Source: an uncultured Croceitalea sp. (GTDB lineage Bacteria > Bacteroidota > Bacteroidia > Flavobacteriales > Flavobacteriaceae). From it: a stretch of DNA of 64,000 bases. This document shows positions 43,826 through 52,363 of the stretch, in pieces. The stretch lies in NCBI GenBank assembly GCA_947494805.1, contig CANLWK010000001.1:558001-622000 (forward strand). Direction: 5' to 3'. Under the pieces are notes generated by a model. That model made no database searches, was not told where the DNA came from, and saw only the letters and a program-made list of their open reading frames with translations. Position 1 is the first letter of the stretch. Every line of letters starts with the position of its first letter. Both the position numbers and the translations under genes were made by a program.

Positions 43826-45841
43826 TCAAAATAAATCGAGTAAAAGGCCATCATCAACTAAATTCGGTAAAGTGACTTTTAGTTGTGGTGTGCGTTCCAT
43901 TTCTCGTTTTATAGCGAAAAGTGCTTCCTCGTTTCTTGCCCAGCTCCGTCTAGCGATACCGTTGTTGACATCGTAGAACAGTAACTGTTTCAAATTGTTT
44001 TCAGCCGCTAGGGAACCATCGAGCAACATACCAAAACCACCATTGATCACCTCGCCCCAACCGACACCTCCACCATTGTGGATAGATACCCATGTGGCTC
44101 CCCTAAAACCGTCACCGATCACATTATGAATGGCCATGTCAGCAGTGAATTTGCTACCATCATAAATATTACTGGTTTCTCGGTATGGCGAATCGGTACC
44201 GCTCACGTCATGGTGGTCGCGGCCCAATACCACGGGAGCTGAAATTTCCCCTGAGGCAATGGCGTCATTAAAAGCTTGGGCGATCTTTGTACGCCCTTCA
44301 GCATCCGCATATAGGATACGCGCTTGTGAACCAACGACCATTTTGTTTTGCTCTGCTTCTTCAATCCAAGTGATGTTGTCTTGCATTTGCTGTCGGATTT
44401 CTTTTGGAGCGCTGGCCATGATGGCTTTCATTGCCCGCGCAGCAATTTTGTCCGTGGCAGAAAGGTCCGCTGGTTTACCCGAGGTACACACCCAACGAAA
44501 GGGTCCAAAACCATAGTCGAAACACATTGGCCCCAAAATATCTTGTACATATGATGGATATTTAAAATCGATTTGGTTTTGACCCATGATTTCTGCACCA
44601 GCCCTCGATGCTTCCAATAAAAAGGCATTTCCGTAATCAAAGAAATAAGTGCCCTTTGCCGCATGTTTGTTGATGGCATTGACCTGTCGCCGTAACGATT
44701 GCCGAACTTTGCTTTTAAAAGCTTCGGGGTCGTTGACCATAAGCCCATTGGCTTCTTCGTACGATAACCCCACGGGGTAGTAGCCCCCTGCCCACGGATT
44801 GTGCAAAGAGGTTTGGTCAGAACCCAGATGAACGAATATGGACTCTTCATAAAAGCGTTCCCAAACATCAACCACATTGCCGATATAAGCGATGGACAGT
44901 ACTTCGTTGGCCGTCATTGCCGCTTTGGTCCGTTGTACCAAAACATCTAAACTATCGACAAGGACATCCACCCAACCTTGTTCGTGTCTTTTGATGGCTG
45001 CAGCGGCATTTACCTCGGCACATACGGTGATACATTTAGCGATGTTTCCAGCCTTGGGCTGTGCACCGCTCATGCCGCCCAGACCTGCGGTCAAGAATAG
45101 CTTGCCGTGTGGTGTTTCTTCTTTTTGCAGTACTTTTCTAAAAGCGTTCATCACCGTTATGGTCGTGCCATGTACTATGCCTTGTGGCCCAATATACATA
45201 TACGAACCAGCTGTCATTTGCCCGTACTGTGTGACACCCAATGCATTGAATTTTTCCCAATCATCGGGTTTAGAGTAATTGGGAATCATCATTCCGTTGG
45301 TGACTACAACACGGGGTGCCTCTTTAGAAGAAGGAAAAAGGCCCATTGGGTGTCCTGAGTACAGGTGCAGGGTCTGTTCATCGTCCATTTCCGATAGGTA
45401 TTTCATGGTCAATCGGTATTGCGCCCAGTTTTGAAATACCGCGCCGTTACCACCATAGGTGATCAATTCTTCAGGATGTTGCGCCACGGCGGGGTCAAGG
45501 TTATTCTGTATCATTAGCATGATGCCCGCAGCTTGTTTTGACTTTGCGGGATAGGCACTAATGGACCGTGCGTAGATAGAATGGCTTGGTTTAAAACGAT
45601 GCATATAGATACGCCCATAGATTTTGAGTTCTTTGGTAAACTCACCAGCGAGTTCTTTGTGCCAAGCTTTTGGAAAATATCGCAGGGCATTGCGAATGGC
45701 CAATTTTTTCTCTTCTATGGTCAAAATATCCTTTCGTTTTGGCGCAGGATTGCCATCTGTAGGATAAAGTCTCTTTGGTGGTAACTCATTCGGAATTCCC
45801 TCTTTGATTTCGTTTTGAAATGTTAATGCCGTTGTTTTCAT
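43826..45841 (-). CDS. hutU: Urocanate hydratase
   Basis: The product is 671 residues from the ATG at 45841 (MKTTALTFQNEI); an upstream in-frame TTG is less likely. Urocanase motifs are present: TAGLGGMSGAQPKAGN in the NAD+-binding region and DYGFGPFRWVCTSGKP containing the catalytic cysteine. It is longer than the about 555-residue Pseudomonas type, as is usual in Bacteroidota. It converts urocanate to imidazolonepropionate in the cytoplasm, using tightly bound NAD+ as an electrophile. It sits between hutI (70-base gap) and hutG. Confidence 0.95.
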   Translation of the reverse strand: MKTTALTFQNEIKEGIPNELPPKRLYPTDGNPAPKRKDILTIEEKKLAIRNALRYFPKAWHKELAGEFTKELKIYGRIYMHRFKPSHSIYARSISAYPAKSKQAAGIMLMIQNNLDPAVAQHPEELITYGGNGAVFQNWAQYRLTMKYLSEMDDEQTLHLYSGHPMGLFPSSKEAPRVVVTNGMMIPNYSKPDDWEKFNALGVTQYGQMTAGSYMYIGPQGIVHGTTITVMNAFRKVLQKEETPHGKLFLTAGLGGMSGAQPKAGNIAKCITVCAEVNAAAAIKRHEQGWVDVLVDSLDVLVQRTKAAMTANEVLSIAYIGNVVDVWERFYEESIFVHLGSDQTSLHNPWAGGYYPVGLSYEEANGLMVNDPEAFKSKVRQSLRRQVNAINKHAAKGTYFFDYGNAFLLEASRAGAEIMGQNQIDFKYPSYVQDILGPMCFDYGFGPFRWVCTSGKPADLSATDKIAARAMKAIMASAPKEIRQQMQDNITWIEEAEQNKMVVGSQARILYADAEGRTKIAQAFNDAIASGEISAPVVLGRDHHDVSGTDSPYRETSNIYDGSKFTADMAIHNVIGDGFRGATWVSIHNGGGVGWGEVINGGFGMLLDGSLAAENNLKQLLFYDVNNGIARRSWARNEEALFAIKREMERTPQLKVTLPNLVDDGLLLDLF

Positions 45842-45911
45842 AGTTTTTTTATTGACTGCCAATCTGAACTGCTTTCATTGAGTCTGCACTTACTTTTTAA
45901 ATTTCGTTTAG

Positions 45912-47150
45912 CTAGATGCTATCAAAAACCTTTTCTCCACTTTTATAAACTACCAATGGCTTTAATTGCCCTTGGTGGTAAGTGATTTCTTGATAATTAT
46001 CAGTGGGGTAAATGATGAAATCTGCAAGCTTCCCTTCTTTGAGCATTCCTCTATCCGAAAGATTTAAAGCCTTGGCCGCCCGAAAGGTAAGTGCCGCTAG
46101 AATTTCGGTGTTCGATAGTTTTTCAAAAGTGGCCATAATGGTTGCTTGGGTAAGCAAATCACCCATTGGTGCTGAACCTGGGTTGTGGTCACTGGCTATT
46201 GCTAAAACACCGCCAGCATCCAATAATTTTCGTGCTGGGGCGTACCCACATCCCAGTCCAATAGAGGCCCCTGGCAGGGCAACGGCAACCGTATTGCTTT
46301 TTGCCAATAATTCAATTTCCCTTGTTGTGCTTGCTTCTAAATGATCAGCACTGACCGCTTCAAAACGTACTGCTATTTCGCTGCCGCCAGTTGTAAATTG
46401 GTCGGCATGAACGGTCAGGTCAAAACCACTGTTTCTTGCTTTTTCAAAATAAGGCGCAATACCCGATGATGAGAAAGCACTGTCTTCAACAAAGGCATCA
46501 ATACGATTGGCCAATTTTTCTTTTTGTAGGATTGGGAAAAGGCTGTGCGCTATGTGGTCGAGATATTCTCGGGCACTGCCTTGCCAATCTTTTGGTTTCA
46601 TGTGCGCCGCTAAACATGTAGGGACAAGATCTTGGGCAGTTTGTTCATTCGCCTCTTTTATGGCTCTAAGTATTTTCAATTCTTCATCTACCGAAAGTCC
46701 GTAGCCACTTTTGACTTCAAGGGTAGTGGTGCCATTGGCAAGATGTTTTTGGCTTCTGGCCATAATGCCTTTCACCAACCCTTTTGAAGATGCTTTTCGG
46801 GTTTGGGTAACGGTATCCCAAATACCGCCGCCCGCCTTAGCAATCTCCAAGTAAGACTTTCCAGCATTGCGCATGGCAAAATCATTGGCACGGCTTCCAC
46901 CAAAACAGATGTGGGTATGGGCATCAATGAATCCAGGGATGCAGACGTGATTTCCTTCAAAATGCTCAATTTCGGTAACCGCCGATTTCAAATCGTCAAA
47001 AACACCGACTTTCACTACCTTTCCTTCAGAAACCAATATTCCACCATTGGTAATAATGGACAATTGTTCATCTTTTAAACTTCCTTTTAAGGGCAAATCC
47101 GTCATTGGAAGTAATTGCGTAAACGGACCCATGAGTTTTGTGCTCGCCAT
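45912..47150 (-). CDS. hutI: Imidazolonepropionase
   Basis: The product is 412 residues from the ATG at 47150, one base after the hutH stop; the longer frame to 47186 would overlap hutH. It is an amidohydrolase-fold enzyme with the metal motif PGFIDAHTHICFGG, a later LTVHADQF histidine, and IASDHNPGSAPMGDLL containing the catalytic Asp. It opens the ring of imidazolone-5-propionate to give formimidoylglutamate, linking the hutU and hutG steps. Confidence 0.94.
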   Translation of the reverse strand: MASTKLMGPFTQLLPMTDLPLKGSLKDEQLSIITNGGILVSEGKVVKVGVFDDLKSAVTEIEHFEGNHVCIPGFIDAHTHICFGGSRANDFAMRNAGKSYLEIAKAGGGIWDTVTQTRKASSKGLVKGIMARSQKHLANGTTTLEVKSGYGLSVDEELKILRAIKEANEQTAQDLVPTCLAAHMKPKDWQGSAREYLDHIAHSLFPILQKEKLANRIDAFVEDSAFSSSGIAPYFEKARNSGFDLTVHADQFTTGGSEIAVRFEAVSADHLEASTTREIELLAKSNTVAVALPGASIGLGCGYAPARKLLDAGGVLAIASDHNPGSAPMGDLLTQATIMATFEKLSNTEILAALTFRAAKALNLSDRGMLKEGKLADFIIYPTDNYQEITYHQGQLKPLVVYKSGEKVFDSI

Positions 47151-47151
47151 T

Positions 47152-48732
47152 TTAATATGATTCAAATTCTTGCTCAAAAGGTGCATTCCAAGTTAAGGAA
47201 TTCGCTTTCATAGTTTCATCGACCACTGTAATTATCGCTGCTGTTTTGACCATAGTGATGGCTTGTTCAATATCATCGGAAAAAACACGGTCTTTTGCGG
47301 CAAAAGATACTTTCTTGCGTAGGTGTCGGTGCACTTCATCTAACAAGATACCTGATTTTAACGGCTTTCTAAACTCGAATGCCTGGGCGGCGGTCAACAG
47401 TTCAATGGCCAATATTTTTTCAACATTCTGAATGACCTGCAACGCTTTTCGCCCACTGATACTGCCCATGCTCACATGGTCTTCTTGCCCCAATGAAGTT
47501 GGAATGCTATCTGCACTTGCCGGAAAACAAAGACTTTTGTTTTCACTGGCCAAGGCAGCAGTGGTATACTGTAAAATCATATATCCTGAATTGATGCCCG
47601 TATCGTTCATCAAGAGTTTGGGCACCCCGGGACTGTTGCCCTCAAGGGCCAAGTAAATTCTTCTATCTGAAATGTTGCCCAGTTCAGATGCGGCCAGCAT
47701 GGCGTAGTCCAATGCCATTGCCAATGGCTGCCCATGAAAACTGCCACCACTAATGGTCAGGGAATCATTGATGACAACTGGGTTGTCGGTAACCGAATTG
47801 AGCTCAACTTCCAACAGTTCTTTTAAATGTAGCCAAGCATTACGGGAAGCACCATGTACTTGTGGCATGCAACGCAAAGAATAGGGGTCTTGCACACGTT
47901 CACAGTCAATATGATCCTCTAAAATCTCCGAGCTTTTTAGTAAAGTGCGTATACGGGCCGCGACATGTTGGTTGCCTTTAAAGGGCCGTAGTTTGTGCAG
48001 TTCTTCAAAAAAAGGTTTGATGGATCCCTGCAACCCCTCAAGCATCATTGCGCCAATAATATCGGCATGTTTGAGGCAATTGCGCAATTGTGCGACCACT
48101 TTTACGGCATGTGCGGCAATGAACTGGGTGCCGTTGATCAAGGCCAATCCTTCTTTAGGTCCAAGCTGTAGGGGTTTTAAACCTGAACTTTTAAAAAGCG
48201 TTTGGGTGGTTACTACCTCATTTTTATAGGTGACCTTGCCCAATCCTATCAATGGTAAAAAGAGGTGGGAAAGCGGTGCTAGGTCCCCTGAGGCCCCTAC
48301 AGAGCCCTGTGATGGCACAATGGGTATAGCGTCGTTTTCTATATGCCATATGATGCGTTCCAATGTGCCTAATTGTATACCTGAAAAACCTTTCGACAAA
48401 GCATGTACCTTTAAGATGAGCATTAGCTTGGCAAGGTCTTGAGCAATTGGTTCGCCCACACCAACACTATGGCTTTGCAAAATATTGGTCTGTAATAATG
48501 TGGTTTCGTCTTTTGATATCTTGGTAGTGCACAAGGGGCCGAACCCCGTATTGATTCCATAGACCGGATGCCCTTTCTCAACGATGTTTGCTACCACTTG
48601 AGCACTTTCACGTACTTTCTTTTTTGTGGTGTCTGAAAGAATTGCCGATAATTTTCCTTGGGCTAAACGAATGGCCTTTTGGGCAGTGAGATGATCTTCA
48701 CCCCATAAAAAAGTAGCTTGACTTGCTGGCAT
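47152..48732 (-). CDS. hutH: Histidine ammonia-lyase
   Basis: The 526-residue protein contains the Ala-Ser-Gly triad that forms the MIO cofactor (PSQGSVGASGDLAPLSHLF), YGINTGFGPLCTTKI near the N-terminus, and NPVVINDSLTISGGSFHGQP and QEDHVSMGS further on, all typical of the aromatic ammonia-lyase family. It removes ammonia from histidine to form urocanate. It is the first gene of the hut cluster, divergent from a LysR-type regulator. The Tyr/Phe selectivity of plant-like members is not expected given the full hut context. Confidence 0.95.
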   Translation of the reverse strand: MPASQATFLWGEDHLTAQKAIRLAQGKLSAILSDTTKKKVRESAQVVANIVEKGHPVYGINTGFGPLCTTKISKDETTLLQTNILQSHSVGVGEPIAQDLAKLMLILKVHALSKGFSGIQLGTLERIIWHIENDAIPIVPSQGSVGASGDLAPLSHLFLPLIGLGKVTYKNEVVTTQTLFKSSGLKPLQLGPKEGLALINGTQFIAAHAVKVVAQLRNCLKHADIIGAMMLEGLQGSIKPFFEELHKLRPFKGNQHVAARIRTLLKSSEILEDHIDCERVQDPYSLRCMPQVHGASRNAWLHLKELLEVELNSVTDNPVVINDSLTISGGSFHGQPLAMALDYAMLAASELGNISDRRIYLALEGNSPGVPKLLMNDTGINSGYMILQYTTAALASENKSLCFPASADSIPTSLGQEDHVSMGSISGRKALQVIQNVEKILAIELLTAAQAFEFRKPLKSGILLDEVHRHLRKKVSFAAKDRVFSDDIEQAITMVKTAAIITVVDETMKANSLTWNAPFEQEFESY

Positions 48733-48772
48733 TTTGGACTGTGTTTTAAATCACTTAAAATTAAGAGCTATT

Positions 48773-48827
48773 TTTGATAACTGGTAATATTAATAATTTA
48801 AATAGTTGATAATTATGAGTTATCAAA
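48773..48827. promoter_or_regulatory. LysR-type operator region between hutH and its regulator
   Basis: TTTGATAACT (48773-48782) and AGTTATCAAA (48818-48827) form a perfect 10-base inverted repeat across the divergent promoter region, with an additional TTGATAA half-site at 48806-48812. The right arm overlaps the first codons of the LysR gene, which would suit autorepression. Confidence 0.6.
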
Positions 48828-49711
48828 TCGAGCTTCGACATTTGCATTATTTTTTAGCTGTAGCAGAAGAATTGCACTTTCGTCGGGCAGCAGAAAAATT
48901 GTTCATTTCGCAACCTGGTCTAAGTACCCAAATAAAGCAGTTAGAGGTTGCCCTTGAAACACCTTTGTTTGTTCGTGATAAGAAGAAAGTGCAATTAACG
49001 ACTGCCGGTGTTTACCTGAAGGGAGAGGTTGAATTTCTTTTGAATCATTTAGAACAGACCAAGAAGCAGCTAAGACATATTGGCGCCGGTTACTTGGGGG
49101 AACTCCGGATCGGATTTTTAGGTTCGGCGATGCAACAGGTGATTCCAAACTTATTGGTGCGATTAAAAGCACAGAACAAGGGTATACGCACTTCTTTAGA
49201 AGAGCTTTCAAACAGTGCTCAGCTCAATGCCCTGTCGAAAGACCGACTGGACATTGGTTTTGTGAGATTGAAACGTGTCCCGCCCGCATTACAGATCAAA
49301 CCTGTTTTTGAAGATACATTTTCAGTGGTTTTGCCAAAGGACCATGACGTGACCTCTAAAAATTTCAGAGGGATGAATCAGTTTGCAGATGAGGATTTTA
49401 TTCTCTTTTCACAAGAGTACAGTCCACTCTACTATGATACTGTTATGAGTATTTGTGAGAGTGCTGGGTTCTCTCCTAAAATTTCACATAAATCGGTACA
49501 CGCCCATACCATATTTAAACTGGTCGAGAATACGTTGGGTATCGCTATTGTGCCAACTGCATTGCAATTCGGATTTGACATGCAGGTCAAGTTTATTGAA
49601 CTGAAACGAATCAAGCAGCGAGCGGTATTATCGGCGGTTTGGAAAACCGATAACAGAAACCCCGTGTTAAAACCATGTTTAGATTTGCTTTTGTATACGG
49701 ATTATAGTTAA
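48815..49711 (+). CDS. LysR-family transcriptional regulator, probable hut regulator
   Basis: The product is 298 residues from the ATG at 48815 (MSYQIELRHLHYFLAVAEEL); a TTG at 48806 is the only upstream in-frame option. The N-terminal winged helix-turn-helix is typical (FRRAAEKLFISQPGLSTQIK, then LEVALETPLFVRDKKKVQLT), followed by a periplasmic-binding-protein-like effector domain. It is transcribed away from hutH, with inverted repeats between them, so control of histidine degradation in response to histidine or urocanate is likely. The effector itself is an inference. Confidence 0.88.
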   Translation: MSYQIELRHLHYFLAVAEELHFRRAAEKLFISQPGLSTQIKQLEVALETPLFVRDKKKVQLTTAGVYLKGEVEFLLNHLEQTKKQLRHIGAGYLGELRIGFLGSAMQQVIPNLLVRLKAQNKGIRTSLEELSNSAQLNALSKDRLDIGFVRLKRVPPALQIKPVFEDTFSVVLPKDHDVTSKNFRGMNQFADEDFILFSQEYSPLYYDTVMSICESAGFSPKISHKSVHAHTIFKLVENTLGIAIVPTALQFGFDMQVKFIELKRIKQRAVLSAVWKTDNRNPVLKPCLDLLLYTDYS

Positions 49712-49744
49712 GCCTGTCGTAATTTTGAACTTTAAAAGTAAGCT

Positions 49745-50299
49745 ATGATTTTCGATTTGATCAAGAAGAGACGCTCGGTTTTTCCGGTACAGTATAATGA
49801 CCGATCTATTGCCAAAGGCGATATTGAAAAAATACTCGAAGCGGCGAATTGGGCGCCGAACCATAAAAAGACAGAACCATGGCGATTTAAGGTTCTGACG
49901 GGTGATGCCAAGGTAAAACTCGGTGATTTTTTGTCTAAAAAATATGAGGAAACAGAAACGAAGCCCAAGCAAATCAAGATTAAAAAGCTACAGGAGAACC
50001 CTAAGAAAGCTGCGGCCATTATCGCCATTTGTATGCAACGCGACCCTAATGAGAGTTTGCCGGAGTGGGAAGAGCTGGCTGCCACGGCAATGGCTGTTCA
50101 GAACATGTGGCTTTGTTGCACCGAACTTGGTATTGGCAGTTATTGGAGCTCACCGGGACTGATCAAGCATATGGATGCGTTTTTTGAGATGAATGAAGGT
50201 GAAAAGTGCCTTGGCTTCTTCTATATGGGCTATTCTGATGAAACACCAATGGAAGCTGCCAGAAGACCTATTGAAGAAAAAGTGGTTTGGATGGATTAA
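49745..50299 (+). CDS. Nitroreductase-family protein
   Basis: The 184-residue protein shows the small FMN-dependent nitroreductase pattern: IKKRRSVFPVQYND at the N-terminus (phosphate-binding Arg-Arg-Ser), AANWAPNHKKTEPWRFKVLT, ATAMAVQNMWLCCTELGIGS and FFYMGY near the C-terminus. It probably reduces quinones or nitro compounds with NAD(P)H; the natural substrate is unknown. Its last four bases overlap the end of the convergent DUF456 gene. Confidence 0.88.
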   Translation: MIFDLIKKRRSVFPVQYNDRSIAKGDIEKILEAANWAPNHKKTEPWRFKVLTGDAKVKLGDFLSKKYEETETKPKQIKIKKLQENPKKAAAIIAICMQRDPNESLPEWEELAATAMAVQNMWLCCTELGIGSYWSSPGLIKHMDAFFEMNEGEKCLGFFYMGYSDETPMEAARRPIEEKVVWMD

Positions 50300-50808
50300 C
50301 TGAATGAAAACAATTCAGGACTGTATTCCACAGCTTTCCAAATAAAGAGTCCCAAGTAAATGACAGTCACCAAAAACTTCATGAACGTTCCGGTCAAAAA
50401 GCCCAAGAAAGAGCCAAAAGCTGCTTTTAGAGCCGTCTTTTGATCCGCTTTGTTTGAGAGTTCACCCACCAATGCCCCTACGAACGGCCAAATGATAATT
50501 CCAAATGGACCTAACACCGGAAAGAAAATAGCGACCAATAGTCCAACAATGGTACCTACCATTCCTGCTTTACTACCACCAAATTTTTTGGTGCCCATGG
50601 CCGGTATCACATAATCCATAATGGTTATCAGCAGGGCAAAAAACAAGGTGATGCCCAAAAGCCACCAATTATCGGGCACTGCTTTGGTCAAATAGAGTAG
50701 TAAAAGCCCCACCCAACTGATGGGTGGACCGGGCAATACGGGCAAAAAACTGCCCAATATGCCAATAAGGGTGCATAAAAATCCAATTACAAGTAATACG
50801 ATATCCAT
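50296..50808 (-). CDS. DUF456 membrane protein
   Basis: The 170-residue, highly hydrophobic protein has four to five membrane helices and the glycine-rich motifs of DUF456 (GSFLPVLPGPPISWVGLLLL, GTKKFGGSKAGMVGTIVGL, FPVLGPFGIIIWPFVGALVG). The function of the family is not established; it acts in the inner membrane. It is convergent with the nitroreductase gene and starts at an ATG at 50808. Confidence 0.88.
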   Translation of the reverse strand: MDIVLLVIGFLCTLIGILGSFLPVLPGPPISWVGLLLLYLTKAVPDNWWLLGITLFFALLITIMDYVIPAMGTKKFGGSKAGMVGTIVGLLVAIFFPVLGPFGIIIWPFVGALVGELSNKADQKTALKAAFGSFLGFLTGTFMKFLVTVIYLGLFIWKAVEYSPELFSFS

Positions 50809-50916
50809 AATCTGTTCATCTACTGGTTAGACAAATTTAGGGTGATTTTGTTACACTGTCATTTGAATATTAATTCTGTAAAAAGTTGTAATTTCAGCCA
50901 AATTCTACGGGCCGTT

Positions 50917-51393
50917 ATGCAGCGATTGTCGCTCTTGTTCTTTTGTGTTTTAGTAACATCTTGCAAATATTTTCAATCTAAGAATACCCAGACCGAAAAT
51001 AGCGTGAGCGAAGCACTTATGGCCATTGATTGGAACGATGTGGATACCTACCCGCTTTTTGATGTTTGTGATGAAAATACCCCAAAGGCGGAACAGAAAA
51101 ACTGTTTTCAAGAGAACATGATAGGGTATTTTTCTGAAGCCTTTAGCGATGCGGAGTTCGAAGTGGAAGCTGATTTAAACGATACACTTTATGTGGATTT
51201 TTTAATTGATGAACATGGTTTTATTTCAGTACTGGAGATAGCTGAAAATGAACGCATCAATCAATTGATTCCTGACTTTAATGATGAAGTCTCTGCCCGT
51301 TTGAACGATTTGACCACCGTTGCTCCGGCCTTAAAGCGTGGTATACCGGTAAGTATGAAGTTTCGGCTTCCCTTGGTACTAAATACAGACTGA
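50917..51393 (+). CDS. Small lipoprotein with TonB-like C-terminal domain
   Basis: The start at the ATG at 50917 (MQRLSLLFFCVLVTSC) gives a lipoprotein signal with lipobox VTSC; the frame is open upstream to 50842. The 158-residue product has an acidic middle and a C-terminal segment (YVDFLIDEHGFISVLEI ... LNDLTTVAPALKRGIPVSMK) resembling the TonB C-terminal fold found in many Bacteroidota lipoproteins. The function is unknown. It is one base upstream of the ruvC start, probably co-transcribed. Confidence 0.7.
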   Translation: MQRLSLLFFCVLVTSCKYFQSKNTQTENSVSEALMAIDWNDVDTYPLFDVCDENTPKAEQKNCFQENMIGYFSEAFSDAEFEVEADLNDTLYVDFLIDEHGFISVLEIAENERINQLIPDFNDEVSARLNDLTTVAPALKRGIPVSMKFRLPLVLNTD

Positions 51394-51394
51394 T

Positions 51395-51952
51395 TTGGCG
51401 AACGAAAAAATCATATTGGGTATTGACCCGGGTACGACCATCATGGGCTTTGGCATTATCAAAGTGGTCAATAAGAAGATGCACTTTGTGCAAATGAACG
51501 AGCTCATGCTCAAAAAGTATGATGACCCCTACACCAAACTCAAACTTATTTTTGACCGTACCATTGAATTGATTGATACGTACCATCCTGATGAGATTGC
51601 TATTGAAGCTCCTTTTTTTGGTAAAAATGTACAATCGATGTTAAAGCTTGGTCGCGCTCAGGGTGTGGCCATGGCAGCAGGACTATCACGTCAAATTCCC
51701 ATTACGGAGTATCTTCCCAAAAAAATAAAAATGGCCATTACCGGAAACGGAAATGCCAGCAAAGAGCAAGTGGCCAAAATGCTCCAAAGCACGTTGGGCC
51801 TGAAAAGCCTGCCCAAGAATCTTGATAGTACCGATGGCCTTGCCGCAGCAGTCTGTCATTTTTATAATGAGGGTCGTGTTGAGGTAGGCAAACAATACAG
51901 TGGATGGGCGTCGTTTGTGAAACAGAATGCCAATAAAATCAATAAACAATAA
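51395..51952 (+). CDS. ruvC: Holliday junction resolvase RuvC
   Basis: The 185-residue protein starts at a TTG at 51395, one base after the previous stop. RuvC motifs are present: ILGIDPGTTIMGFGII (first catalytic Asp), IAIEAPFFGKN (Glu), and DSTDGLAAAVCHFY near the C-terminus with the last acidic residues. It cuts Holliday junctions during recombination and repair together with RuvAB. The C-terminus carries a short basic and Asn-rich extension (FVKQNANKINKQ). Confidence 0.95.
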   Translation: MANEKIILGIDPGTTIMGFGIIKVVNKKMHFVQMNELMLKKYDDPYTKLKLIFDRTIELIDTYHPDEIAIEAPFFGKNVQSMLKLGRAQGVAMAAGLSRQIPITEYLPKKIKMAITGNGNASKEQVAKMLQSTLGLKSLPKNLDSTDGLAAAVCHFYNEGRVEVGKQYSGWASFVKQNANKINKQ

Positions 51953-51962
51953 ACAATTAGCA

Positions 51963-52328
51963 ATGGCTTTAAAAAGTAATCCCCTTGCTGATAAATCTTA
52001 TCATTTTGCACTTAAAATTGTTTTGCTTTACCAAGAACTTATTTCAATGAATAAAGAATATGTTCTGTCGAAACAACTCCTTCGTTCAGGAACTTCTATT
52101 GGGGCAAATATTGCCGAAGCCAATGGAGCGATTTCGAAGGCTGATTTTTCTGCGAAAATCTCTATCGCATATAAAGAGAGTTTAGAAACTAAATATTGGT
52201 TGTCTCTTTTGAAAGATTCAGGTTACATGCAAAAAGAGAAAGCTCATTCATTGATTGAAAATGCTGACGAACTTTCAAAAATTATGTTTTCTATCTTAAA
52301 ATCAACACGTATCAATAAAAGCAACTAA
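51963..52328 (+). CDS. Four-helix-bundle protein (23S rRNA intervening-sequence family)
   Basis: The product is 121 residues from the ATG at 51963 (MALKSNPLADKSYHFALKIV). It matches the four-helix-bundle family first found in 23S rRNA intervening sequences: LSKQLLRSGTSIGANIAEAN, then SKADFSAKISIAYKESLET and YWLSLLKDSGY. Its role is not known. It sits between two housekeeping genes, ruvC and hemW, and is flanked by AT-rich repeats of the CAATTAAC/AACAAT type on both sides, which fits a mobile or inserted unit. It is more AT-rich than its neighbours. Confidence 0.88.
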   Translation: MALKSNPLADKSYHFALKIVLLYQELISMNKEYVLSKQLLRSGTSIGANIAEANGAISKADFSAKISIAYKESLETKYWLSLLKDSGYMQKEKAHSLIENADELSKIMFSILKSTRINKSN

Positions 52329-52363
52329 TTGTCAATTGATTATTGTTAATTGACCATTGAATT

